64,000 nt of DNA from Opitutales bacterium (lineage in GTDB: Bacteria > Verrucomicrobiota > Verrucomicrobiia > Opitutales > Intestinicryptomonadaceae). Positions 52,706-61,197 of this stretch are shown here, piece after piece. Position numbers and translations under genes: made by a program. Position 1 is the first letter of the stretch, and each line of letters opens with the position of its first letter. The notes under the pieces were generated by a model. That model was not told the DNA's origin, made no database searches, and saw only the letters and a list, made by a program, of their open reading frames with translations. The stretch covers positions 62,001 to 126,000 of the forward strand of contig SUVP01000004.1 in assembly GCA_015061945.1 (NCBI GenBank), given 5' to 3'.

Positions 52706-55700
52706 TTGAAGAATCTCCTTCAGTTGAAATTCCGATTGTACCTCTGGCAAAGAATGGGATTTTATCGAGAACATGTGTTTGCAACCAATCAAACCAAAGG
52801 TAAATTACTGGCGTTACATAAAGCGTAACAAGCTGTGAGAAAATCAGACCTCCTACGACTACAACGCCAAGAGGAATGCGACTTTCTGCGTCTGCCTTAC
52901 CCCACCCAAGTGCGATTGGGAGCATACCCATAAGTGCCGCAAACGATGTCATAATAATAGGACGGAATCTTTCCATACACGCTTCGTGAACAGCGTCTAT
53001 TGGCTTCATACCAGATGCTTCACGCATAATAGCGAAGTCTATCATCATAATACCATTTTTCTTTACGATACCCATCAACATAAAGATACCGATTGCCGAG
53101 TAAATCGAAAGTTCCATATCAAAGAACCACAAGCTTGCCAAACCGCCGACGACTGCAATCGGAAGAGCCGAAAGCACTGTTATTGGGTGGACATAACTTT
53201 CGTACAAAATACCCAAAATTACATACATTACAAAGATTGCAACGCCGATAAGTAGCATAAGGCTACGCATTGTTTCTTGGAATGTAACAGCTTCGCCAAT
53301 GAACATACCCGAAACCGATTGTGGCATAACTTTTGGCGTTTCTTGGTTCACCCATTTTACGACATCACCAATCGCAACACCTTCGTTTAGGTCGAAGTAA
53401 AATGTCACCGACGGGAAGTTGTTCAGGTGGTTAATCGACACTGGAGCAAGCACGAGTTCTTTTGTTGAAATCGAGCTAAACGGAATCAAGTTCGAGAGTT
53501 TATAAGCTGGGTTTTGTTCGCTACCACCATTTGCAAATGTACGAACTGGATACCCACCTGTGAGAGTTGCATCGGTTGTAAACATCATCTCGTTAAGTGT
53601 ATCTTCAAACGCATTGTTTACGTCTTTCGATTCCATAATCGTCCAGTATTGTTGGAATGGCGATTTAATCAAATAGAAGAACGACTTTGCAAAACTTTGT
53701 CTGAACACGTCTGAATAAGAATTGACCGAAAGCCCCAACATCGACGCCTTGTCGCGATACGGCTTAAGCGTGATTTGTGGATTATCCAAATACAAGTCGG
53801 ATTGAATATTCGAGAAATATACTCCACGTTTCGACGACAACAATTGCTGGATTTTTTCAGCAGTTGCATACAATTCGTTCTGATTCATCGAAGATATTGC
53901 ATACGCATATTTACCTTGTTGAGTACTTGTTGCACCAGTAGAAATTTTCAGTGTCGGTTGAGGTTGGAACGCCGAAACAACACCTGGAATCATCGATGCT
54001 CTGTTATTGATTTCATTCGCTACTTCTTGGATTGGGCGACGCTTGTCTTTGTCTTCAAGCACCACGAACGAAAATCCCATATTCTGATTGATGAACGCCG
54101 ATACTCCCGATACCATAACAAAGTTTTTGATATCTGGCGTTTGTTTCATAATCTCTGCAATCTGATTTTGAACTTTGCCTAATTCTTTTGGTGAAGTCTT
54201 TGTGTTTGTGATAAACACACCTTGCATAAATCCACTATCGCCTATTGGGAAGAAGATTTGCGGGAGAACCGATGCAAAATAAACTACCCCATACAAACAC
54301 ACTCCCATAATTGCGAAAGTCAAAACATTTTGTTTTAACATCCAAGAAAGAGTCGGCGAGTAGAATTTCAAGAATGCTTTTTCGATATTGTAAGCGATTT
54401 TTTCAACTGCTGTTTTGTCGGAATAATCTTTTGTACGCTTATTGAGTGTTCGCGAACACATCATCGGGGTGAGAGTCAAACTGACTACGCCCGACATCAA
54501 TGTTGCAACGATAATTGTAACCGAAAATTCTTTAAACACTCTACCCATAATTCCGCTCATAAATGCGAGTGGGATAAACACTGCCGCAAGCGAAAGTGTC
54601 ATACTCAAAATTGTGAAAGAAATTTCCGATGCCGATTTAATCGTCGCCACACGTGGAGACTCGCCAAAGTCTTCCATTCGGCGAACGGTGTTTTCCAAGA
54701 ATACGATAGCGTCGTCGACCAAAAAGCCTATTGCCATAGTAATCCCCATCAGCGACAAATTATTCAGCGAGAAGCCAAACGCATACATAAATATGAATGT
54801 CAGCAACACTGAAAATGGCAAGGCGATTGACGGTATGAGCGTATCTCGGAAACGTCCCAAGAAAAAGAAAATAACAAAGACAACAAGTACAAATGCTATA
54901 AGCAAAGTTTCTTTTACGTCTTCGATATTATCCACAATCAACTGCGAGCGATCGTAAAATTCGTAAAGTTTAATTGTTTCGGGAAGCTCATGTTTAAAGC
55001 GTTCCATCATCTTTTTGATTCCCGCAACGGTTGTTACGGCATTGCCGTCGGCACGTTTGCGGATACCCATTGCAATTGATGTAGTGGAATCAGTTGTTGG
55101 GGTCAGCTTGTTGTAGAAAGAAATGTTGAGCGTATCAAACTGGATAGACTCAACCGCTTTTGCGATATCTCGTAAATAAATTGGCGAGCCATCTTTGTAG
55201 CCGATAACTAATGTTTCGTAATCTTTTGCACTCGAAAGTTGGGTATCTGGGAACAATATGTATTGAGTTGTTGGACCATTGATACTACCAGTACCTGTCA
55301 TATTTGTCGAACGCGACAAGGCGTTTGAAAGGTCTGTCATCGTGTAGCCAAGGTTATACAACTTGCGGACATCAACTTCAATGCGTACCGATTTCGGTGC
55401 CGCATAAATATCAACTTTCGACACACCGTCGACCATATTCAGTTGCTGTGCAACTTGAGAGTATGCGTAGTCGTAAAGATCGCCTTCGGTGAGCGTATTA
55501 CTTGTCGCCGAGATAATATAAATCGGCATATCGTTCGGATTATCTTTTGTGAAAGATGGTGGCGACGGCAAGTCGGCTGGGAGATTTCCCATTGCACGTT
55601 GAATAGCACTCTGCACGTCGGTTGCGGCAGCATCTATATTTTTCGACAACGAGAACTGCAAGATAATCGACGACGCCCCTGTACTATTGCGACTTGTTAT

Positions 55701-55985
55701 CATCTCGATTCCGGGAATCTGCATAAACTGCTGTTCCAATGGAGATGCCACATTTGCACCCATAATGGTTGGGTCTGCACCAGGGTAAGATACACTAACT
55801 TGGATAACTGGATAATCAACTCCAGGGAGGTCGTTTACGGGCATCGCCTTGTATGCGAATATCCCAAAAAACGCTGCTGCGATAGACAGTAAAACTGTCA
55901 TCACAGGTCTATCAATAAACATATCGGAGATTGATGATGTGCGTTGCACTCCACCACTCTCATTCTTTGATTTGTCTTCGGACAT
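52695..55985 (-). CDS. RND efflux transporter, HAE1 family (second pump)
   Basis: The 1096-residue inner-membrane pump has an N-terminal cytoplasmic segment of about 22 residues (MSEDKSKNESGGVQRTSSIS) before the first TM helix. The TM4 relay motif GFLVDDAIVFLENTVRR is intact. Two periplasmic loops and 12 TM helices are present; the sequence PFSVLLTFIFMYAFGFSLNN is typical. It is 50 residues longer than the pump at 1535. Its group resembles MdtB/MdtC or MexD-like HAE1 pumps, but substrate is unknown. The adaptor gene lies 23 bases upstream. Confidence 0.95.
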   Translation of the reverse strand: MSEDKSKNESGGVQRTSSISDMFIDRPVMTVLLSIAAAFFGIFAYKAMPVNDLPGVDYPVIQVSVSYPGADPTIMGANVASPLEQQFMQIPGIEMITSRNSTGASSIILQFSLSKNIDAAATDVQSAIQRAMGNLPADLPSPPSFTKDNPNDMPIYIISATSNTLTEGDLYDYAYSQVAQQLNMVDGVSKVDIYAAPKSVRIEVDVRKLYNLGYTMTDLSNALSRSTNMTGTGSINGPTTQYILFPDTQLSSAKDYETLVIGYKDGSPIYLRDIAKAVESIQFDTLNISFYNKLTPTTDSTTSIAMGIRKRADGNAVTTVAGIKKMMERFKHELPETIKLYEFYDRSQLIVDNIEDVKETLLIAFVLVVFVIFFFLGRFRDTLIPSIALPFSVLLTFIFMYAFGFSLNNLSLMGITMAIGFLVDDAIVFLENTVRRMEDFGESPRVATIKSASEISFTILSMTLSLAAVFIPLAFMSGIMGRVFKEFSVTIIVATLMSGVVSLTLTPMMCSRTLNKRTKDYSDKTAVEKIAYNIEKAFLKFYSPTLSWMLKQNVLTFAIMGVCLYGVVYFASVLPQIFFPIGDSGFMQGVFITNTKTSPKELGKVQNQIAEIMKQTPDIKNFVMVSGVSAFINQNMGFSFVVLEDKDKRRPIQEVANEINNRASMIPGVVSAFQPQPTLKISTGATSTQQGKYAYAISSMNQNELYATAEKIQQLLSSKRGVYFSNIQSDLYLDNPQITLKPYRDKASMLGLSVNSYSDVFRQSFAKSFFYLIKSPFQQYWTIMESKDVNNAFEDTLNEMMFTTDATLTGGYPVRTFANGGSEQNPAYKLSNLIPFSSISTKELVLAPVSINHLNNFPSVTFYFDLNEGVAIGDVVKWVNQETPKVMPQSVSGMFIGEAVTFQETMRSLMLLIGVAIFVMYVILGILYESYVHPITVLSALPIAVVGGLASLWFFDMELSIYSAIGIFMLMGIVKKNGIMMIDFAIMREASGMKPIDAVHEACMERFRPIIMTSFAALMGMLPIALGWGKADAESRIPLGVVVVGGLIFSQLVTLYVTPVIYLWFDWLQTHVLDKIPFFARGTIGISTEGDSSNEK

Positions 55986-56008
55986 ATTATTGCTCCGTAG
56001 ATTCTAAA

Positions 56009-57343
56009 CTATTTCTTTGGATTCACAACAACCGGAGCTTCTGCTTCCGCACGAGCCTTTTGCAAAGCCTGCGTTGGAGCCGATGCTTTAATCGCCATCT
56101 CTTGCATTTTCTTTATCATTTCTGCACGGAGTGCGTCGGCAATTTTTCCAGTTTCAACCATAAATTTTTTCATTGCTTCGGGCGATGTTATCGGCTTTCC
56201 GTCTTCGCCAATAATCAAGCCTTGTGGAGTAGCATTGTAAACATAAGGTCCAGCTTGCAAGCGAAGTTGATTTACATCTCGCACGACAAAATCGCCTGCT
56301 TTTACATCACCTTTGATTGCACGCAAAACATTCTTATCATAAAGCTGACCCTTATTGATTTGAACTTGTTTTACGATATACACACCACTCTTGTATGGCG
56401 TTGCTACATACACATATGGACCTACTTTATTTGTATTCACACAAATATCTGGAACTAAAACTGCGTCGATTTTTTGTAAATCGAAAATCACGCGTACTGG
56501 CTGATTTGGCCAAAAAAGAAAATCTTTATTATCGAGTTCAGCACGCAAAATTGCCGTACCTGTTTCATATCTCATTTTATTCAAAACGATGCTTACGCTC
56601 GTCTTGCGTTTTAGGTGCGACATATTGTCTTCGATATACTCAACGGTGATATCCAACTTTCCGTTATTTTTCTTCATCAACTGCTGTGCATCATACAAGC
56701 GTTGCGATGGAATTGCAAAGTCTACATACAAGCTATCCACTTGTTCAATCGTCGTAATAACTGATGTTCCAGCCGACACAACGTTCCCTAAATCGATATT
56801 ATAAAGACCAAGTTTTCCATCTACAGGTGCTGTAATATCACACCATGCCAAATTGATTTTTGCAGTTTCAAGAGTTGCTTCGTTTGCTTCAACAATACCC
56901 TTGTCGACTTCAACTTTTGCGACGAGTGAATCAAACGTCTGCTTATCGACATAATTATCTTTTGCGAGCTTACGATTGCGTTCAACTTGCAATTCGTCGA
57001 TTTTCAACTGAGCCTTGCTCTGACGCAACTGCCCCTCTGCTTGCTTAACTGCCGACTCGTACGGACGCTTATCGATAACTGCAAGCACTTGCCCTTTCTT
57101 GACAAAATCACCTTGCTTAAAATTAACTGCTACAATCTGACCAGAAACTTGTGGGACAATATTGACACTGCACTTTGATGCCGTTGTACCAAGTGTCGAG
57201 ATATACTCGCTAACAGTGCGACCTTCGGCTTTTACAAGCACTGCTGGCGTTGGTGGGATTGATACTTTTACTTGTTCTTTCTTCTTGCAAGAACATACAA
57301 AAAGAGACGCTACAAGTGTAGTTAATATTATATATTTTTTCAT
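56009..57343 (-). CDS. RND periplasmic adaptor lipoprotein (second operon)
   Basis: The 444-residue membrane fusion protein has a lipoprotein signal ending FVCSC (Cys about residue 19). Lipoyl halves (NIVPQVSGQIVAVNFKQGDF; CDITAPVDGKLGLYNIDLGN) surround a coiled coil (about 100-170). A C-terminal Lys/Ala-rich tail (about 400-444, helical) is longer than usual. First gene of the operon adaptor > RND > TolC. Upstream is a conspicuous palindrome overlapping the likely promoter. No dedicated regulator gene adjoins. Confidence 0.94.
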   Translation of the reverse strand: MKKYIILTTLVASLFVCSCKKKEQVKVSIPPTPAVLVKAEGRTVSEYISTLGTTASKCSVNIVPQVSGQIVAVNFKQGDFVKKGQVLAVIDKRPYESAVKQAEGQLRQSKAQLKIDELQVERNRKLAKDNYVDKQTFDSLVAKVEVDKGIVEANEATLETAKINLAWCDITAPVDGKLGLYNIDLGNVVSAGTSVITTIEQVDSLYVDFAIPSQRLYDAQQLMKKNNGKLDITVEYIEDNMSHLKRKTSVSIVLNKMRYETGTAILRAELDNKDFLFWPNQPVRVIFDLQKIDAVLVPDICVNTNKVGPYVYVATPYKSGVYIVKQVQINKGQLYDKNVLRAIKGDVKAGDFVVRDVNQLRLQAGPYVYNATPQGLIIGEDGKPITSPEAMKKFMVETGKIADALRAEMIKKMQEMAIKASAPTQALQKARAEAEAPVVVNPKK

Positions 57344-57374
57344 AAGTTTATATATTTTGTAAATTCTATCTGCT

Positions 57375-57402
57375 GTGCATAATGCGTGTACACTATATGC
57401 AC
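57375..57402 (-). promoter_or_regulatory. Palindromic operator over the second RND operon promoter
   Basis: The arms GTGCATA (57375-57381) and TATGCAC (57396-57402) are perfectly inverted, with the 8-base palindrome GTGTACAC (57386-57393) between them. On the minus strand TTGTGC, 17 bases, TATGCA form a possible promoter spanning it. Inference: a repressor site. Confidence 0.55.
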
Positions 57403-57472
57403 AAAAGTTTTAATTTTAACTACAAAAATAATCGGAATTCTTTGCAGATATACAACAAAAAAATATATTGCA

Positions 57473-58228
57473 CTAAATTGTTTTAAATGTCCAATAAAGC
57501 AAATCCAGCACAAAAAGACCTAATATGATAAGTACAATTTTTACACTGCTTTTTGATGTCAATTTACCATACGCTTTCTTATAGAAAAACTTTATATTAT
57601 GATTGAGAAGTTCACCCGACTTATACTCGTTTTTCCAGATTGGCTCGCAATCGTAAGGAATTTTTATGAAGTAAACATATGCAATATAGCACGACACTAC
57701 GCAAACAACAGATTGATAAATCAACGAACCGATTTCATCGGTCAAAAGGTGTGGTATGTTTTCATATAATCCGTCCATATACGCAAAAGCTACGCCACAA
57801 ACTATAAACGCAAGCCACAAACATCTGCTATATACAAAAGTTTTAAACCACTCTTTTTTACCAAATGCACCATTGCGTGTGTATCGCAAACAAATCCACG
57901 CAATAAACGCAAATACGCCTGTTGTAAAAATTACATCAAAATATACATACACGTTCTCCATTTGCGAGATTACAAAATGACGCAAATATGAATGAATAGA
58001 CGCAAACGCTTCATCCATAAAAGGGCCGTAAATATACTCGCGTGGGCGTTCGATACTGCCATCGCAATAACCGATGTATTTGCGGATTGCACCTATTGCA
58101 AAACTGATGGTTGAATATATGTAATGAATTATAATCTGTACAAATGGAACACTAAAAAGATAGAGAATCGCACGTCCAACATAACTGCGTGGAAACAAAA
58201 ACTTGTTGCGATTTTCTTCTGTATTCAT
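57473..58228 (-). CDS. Multi-pass membrane protein, unknown
   Basis: The 251-residue protein has about five TM helices (SFAIGAIRKYIGY region, VYVYFDVIFTTGVFAFIAWI, CLWLAFIVCGVAFAYM, LIYQSVVCVVSCYIAYVYFI, IVLIILGLFVLDLLYWTFKT). It has a charged N-terminus and Tyr/Phe-rich loops. No conserved motif is recognised. Its promoter shows the leaderless geometry. It stands alone between the second RND operon (same strand, 129 bases downstream) and the Gfo/Idh gene (divergent). Confidence 0.7.
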   Translation of the reverse strand: MNTEENRNKFLFPRSYVGRAILYLFSVPFVQIIIHYIYSTISFAIGAIRKYIGYCDGSIERPREYIYGPFMDEAFASIHSYLRHFVISQMENVYVYFDVIFTTGVFAFIAWICLRYTRNGAFGKKEWFKTFVYSRCLWLAFIVCGVAFAYMDGLYENIPHLLTDEIGSLIYQSVVCVVSCYIAYVYFIKIPYDCEPIWKNEYKSGELLNHNIKFFYKKAYGKLTSKSSVKIVLIILGLFVLDLLYWTFKTI

Positions 58229-58234
58229 ACTCGC

Positions 58235-58263
58235 ACTATCTCAAAGATTTTTTGTTTTCGCAA
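58235..58263 (-). promoter_or_regulatory. Promoter of the membrane protein at 57473, leaderless geometry
   Basis: On the minus strand TTGCGA (58263-58258), 17-base spacer, GATAGT (58240-58235), then six bases to the ATG at 58228. Confidence 0.45.
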
Positions 58264-58408
58264 GTTCAATGTCTAAAAAAATCAAAATAGTTCAAGGTTT
58301 TTGTCAAAGAGATACAAAACTATTAGATAATTTTGTTGCGATAACATCTAAAACAATTTTAAATCTCTCCATACAGCTTTATTACACACACTCAAAAAAG
58401 GAAATATG

Positions 58409-59713
58409 ATGGATAGAAAATCATTCATTAAAACGGCAAGTGCAGCGGCGGTAGCGTCAACTGTTTTGCCAAAATTCTCACTCGGTGCTGGCAAAGGTTC
58501 AGACAAAATTAAAGTAGCAATCGTTGGTTGCGGTAATCGTGGTAGCGGTGCACTCTGCAATATGTTTGCGTCAGATAAAAATATTGAATTTGTCGCAATA
58601 GCTGATGTCTTTGCAGAACAATTCAAATTTGTAGAAAACAAAGTTAAATCTTACATTTCCAAAAATTATCCGAACGCAAAAGATTATTGGAAAGTTACTC
58701 CAGAAACTTCATTCCTCGGTCTCGACGCTATCGATAAAATCTGCCAAACAGATGCAGATGTAGTTGTACTCACAACTCCACCAATCTTCCGCCCATACCA
58801 TATCGAAAAGTGCCTCAAGGCTGGCAAAAACGTATTTGCCGAAAAGCCTATCGCTATCGACGCTTTCGGTTTGAACAAAGTTTATAACGAACTTATCCCG
58901 TTGGCAAAAGCATCGGGCTTGACTGTCGTTTGCGGAACTCAAATGCGTTATCACGAAACAATCAAAGAAGGTGTTGATAGAATCCGCAATGGTCAAATTG
59001 GCGATATCGTAGCAGGTGTGTTCCTCCGTTATGAACCAACATATTTGGTCGGCTCATCGTTGAGAAATACAGCCGACAAACTTGGTTTAAAGCCTGAAGA
59101 CACAGAATACCAACTTCGCAACTGGCTCGCATATCGTTGGACTTCCGGCGACCAATATGTAGAACAATACGTTCACAACTTGGATATGGCTCTTTGGGCA
59201 TTCGATGAATTGCCAGTTGAAGCAATCGGTTCAGGTGGCAGACATGCAGATATTGCAATCGGCGACAGACATTCGCACACTCACGTTCAATATAACTTTA
59301 AGAGTGGTAGGACCCTCTCGGCAGCATGCCGTCAAGAACCTGACGCTACACCATACGCACCATTTACTGTTATCGGTACAAAAGGTGTTCTCGAAATGTC
59401 GTTCGGCAAACAAAAGATTACTGGCGAAAAGCCATGGCAATCTGACCACGCAAAAAGACACGCACTTGTTTGCGAACACGATTTCCTCTTTAAAGCAATC
59501 CGCGAAGGTAAGCCTGTCGACACAATGAAAACTTGTGCAGATAGTTGCTATATCGCTATTGCTGGTCGTGAAGCAGCATATGCTGGTAAGCGTCTCAAGT
59601 GCCAATGGGTCATCCAAAAGTCGAAGCAAAACTATATGCCTGCAGACCTCAAGCTTGGCGGAAAAGTTCCGCTCTTGCCTGTACCTACACCAAGCACATA
59701 CAAGCTTGTATAA
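58409..59713 (+). CDS. Gfo/Idh/MocA oxidoreductase with Tat-type signal
   Basis: The product (434 residues from the ATG at 58409; another ATG lies 3 bases upstream) starts MDRKSFIKTASAAAVASTVL, a Tat-like signal with RK instead of RR. The Rossmann domain follows (KVAIVGCGNRGSGALCNMFA), then AGKNVFAEKPIAID with the EKP motif and the C-terminal Gfo/Idh domain. It should oxidise or reduce a sugar using a bound NAD(P) cofactor, as in Gfo. AAGGAA lies five bases before the second ATG, which favours that start. The nearby RpiB-like protein is also Tat-tagged. Confidence 0.9.
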   Translation: MDRKSFIKTASAAAVASTVLPKFSLGAGKGSDKIKVAIVGCGNRGSGALCNMFASDKNIEFVAIADVFAEQFKFVENKVKSYISKNYPNAKDYWKVTPETSFLGLDAIDKICQTDADVVVLTTPPIFRPYHIEKCLKAGKNVFAEKPIAIDAFGLNKVYNELIPLAKASGLTVVCGTQMRYHETIKEGVDRIRNGQIGDIVAGVFLRYEPTYLVGSSLRNTADKLGLKPEDTEYQLRNWLAYRWTSGDQYVEQYVHNLDMALWAFDELPVEAIGSGGRHADIAIGDRHSHTHVQYNFKSGRTLSAACRQEPDATPYAPFTVIGTKGVLEMSFGKQKITGEKPWQSDHAKRHALVCEHDFLFKAIREGKPVDTMKTCADSCYIAIAGREAAYAGKRLKCQWVIQKSKQNYMPADLKLGGKVPLLPVPTPSTYKLV

Positions 59714-59731
59714 TTCAGTAAAACAGCACAC

Positions 59732-59769
59732 AAAAAAAGACAAACTTTTGACGAGTTTGTCTTTTTTTT
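59732..59769. terminator. Bidirectional terminator between Gfo/Idh and RpiB-like genes
   Basis: Stem AGACAAAC / GTTTGTCT with A-run and T-run on either side, between convergent genes. Confidence 0.85.
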
Positions 59770-59792
59770 ATTTTTATAAAATCGAAAAGTTT

Positions 59793-60362
59793 TTATTTGC
59801 GATTTCTTGCGTCGATTTCAGATACCGACTTGTACGCACCATCGAGAAAATCTTTGAGAGGCTCAAAACCTTGTGCAAACTTTGTATCGAGCCACGCATC
59901 GACCATTGCACAAGCCATAAAATCGCCAACAATCATCGCACCCATTGTGATAACATTTGCGTTGTTGATTGCCTTTGCCTTGCCAGCCGAAAATACCGAT
60001 TCAACCGCAACAGCATTTATCCCCTTTACCTTGTTTGCAACAATGCACATCCCTGCACCAGTTCCGCAGAAAAGTACAGCACCGTCAGCATCACCATTTG
60101 CGACAATCTTTGCCGACTTTTCAGCAACTTCATAATATGGTGTGTTTGCGTAATTGTCTGTATCGATTACTTCGATATTGCGTTTTTTCAAGTGTTCAGC
60201 AACTGCCTTTTTCAAGCTGTATGCAAATGAATCTGCACCCAATACAATTTTCATAGTTTTCCTTTGTTTTGATTTTAAATCTTTCCCATATACGACAGAA
60301 CCGAGCGTAGCAACGCCAGCAATCGCCCCTATTGTAGTTTTTGTAAATTTGCGTCTATTCAT
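59793..60362 (-). CDS. RpiB/LacAB-family protein with Tat signal and substituted histidines
   Basis: The 189-residue frame begins MNRRKFTKTTIGAIAGVATL, a canonical twin-arginine signal. The RpiB fold follows from MKIVLGADSFAYSLKKAV (residue 37). An ATG at that point has AAAGGA at ideal distance, so a cytoplasmic form of 153 residues is possible. The catalytic Cys block VLFCGTGAGMCIVANKVKGI is intact. Where RpiB has SDHAG this protein has ADSFA, and where RpiB has HDPYSARMAREHNDAN it has ESVFSAGKAKAINNAN, so the usual His and Arg residues are gone. Fold assignment is firm; the substrate is not. Confidence 0.82.
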   Translation of the reverse strand: MNRRKFTKTTIGAIAGVATLGSVVYGKDLKSKQRKTMKIVLGADSFAYSLKKAVAEHLKKRNIEVIDTDNYANTPYYEVAEKSAKIVANGDADGAVLFCGTGAGMCIVANKVKGINAVAVESVFSAGKAKAINNANVITMGAMIVGDFMACAMVDAWLDTKFAQGFEPLKDFLDGAYKSVSEIDARNRK

Positions 60363-60443
60363 TTTCGATTTTTAAACTAAAATTTATAGAAATAAACGCA
60401 ATATTTTTCTGTCAAATAAAGATGAAAAAAAATTTTATTTTTT

Positions 60444-60488
60444 TTGAAAAAAAATCTTGCAATAAATAATAATGGTATTAGAGTACCA
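60444..60488 (+). promoter_or_regulatory. Promoter and palindrome before rubrerythrin
   Basis: TTGAAA (60444-60449), 17-base spacer, TAATAA (60467-60472). TGGTA (60473-60477) and TACCA (60484-60488) form an inverted repeat at the expected transcription start, a possible stress-regulator site. Confidence 0.5.
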
Positions 60489-60541
60489 CTATTAAAAAAT
60501 TTCAACGCAATAAATAAAACAACCAAATGAAAGGAATAAAT

Positions 60542-61087
60542 ATGAAAAATGTATGTACAATTTGTGGTTATGTAGCAGACGGCGAAGCACCAGACTTTTG
60601 CCCACAATGCAAAGCACCTAAGTCGAAGTTTGTAGTTCGCGAAGAAGGCACAAAGCTCACATGGGCAGACGAACACAGAATCGGCGTTGCAAAAGGTTTG
60701 GATGCAGAAGTTGTAGAAGGTTTGCGTGCTAACTTTATGGGCGAATGTACAGAAGTTGGGATGTACCTGGCAATGAGCCGTCAAGCAGATCGTGAAGGAT
60801 ACCCTGAAGTTGCAGAAGCATACAAGAGAATCGCATTTGAAGAAGCAGAACACGCTGCAAAATTTGCAGAACTCTTGGGTGAATGTGTTGACGCTGACAC
60901 AGCAAAGAATTTGAAAGTTCGTATTGAAGCAGAACACGGTGCAACAGAAGGCAAGTTGATGATTGCAAAACGTGCAAAAGAACTCGGCTACGATGCAATC
61001 CACGATACTGTTCATGAAATGTGCAAAGACGAAGCACGCCACGGCTGTGCATTTGAAGGTTTGTACAACCGCTACTTCAACAAGTAA
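60542..61087 (+). CDS. Rubrerythrin with N-terminal rubredoxin domain (reverse rubrerythrin type)
   Basis: The 181-residue protein scavenges peroxide in anaerobes. A rubredoxin-like zinc/iron knuckle lies at the N-terminus ([19 protein letters not shown], residues about 5-24), and the di-iron four-helix bundle follows with [30 protein letters not shown] and CKDEARHG. In classic rubrerythrin the order is opposite. The ATG at 60542 is preferred over an in-frame ATG at 60527 because AAAGGA sits seven bases before it. Its presence argues for a strict or facultative anaerobe. Confidence 0.95.
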   Translation: MKNVCTICGYVADGEAPDFCPQCKAPKSKFVVREEGTKLTWADEHRIGVAKGLDAEVVEGLRANFMGECTEVGMYLAMSRQADREGYPEVAEAYKRIAFEEAEHAAKFAELLGECVDADTAKNLKVRIEAEHGATEGKLMIAKRAKELGYDAIHDTVHEMCKDEARHGCAFEGLYNRYFNK

Positions 61088-61115
61088 AACGAGTCTGAAC
61101 TTAGTTCCTCTTAAC

Positions 61116-61149
61116 AAAAAATGCTACGATTAAATCGTAGCGTTTTTTT
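61116..61149. terminator. Bidirectional terminator after rubrerythrin
   Basis: Stem GCTACGAT / ATCGTAGC with a short loop, flanked by A- and T-runs; shared with the convergent AEC gene. Confidence 0.85.
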
Positions 61150-61197
61150 GTTTTCTCACAACATCGCTTGGCAATAGTGGATTTTTAATAAGTCCCC

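Noticed and set aside
60377-61117. 246-codon minus-strand frame over rubrerythrin
   Set aside because: Mirrors rubrerythrin codons, giving Phe/Cys-rich sequence; the plus-strand gene is unmistakable.
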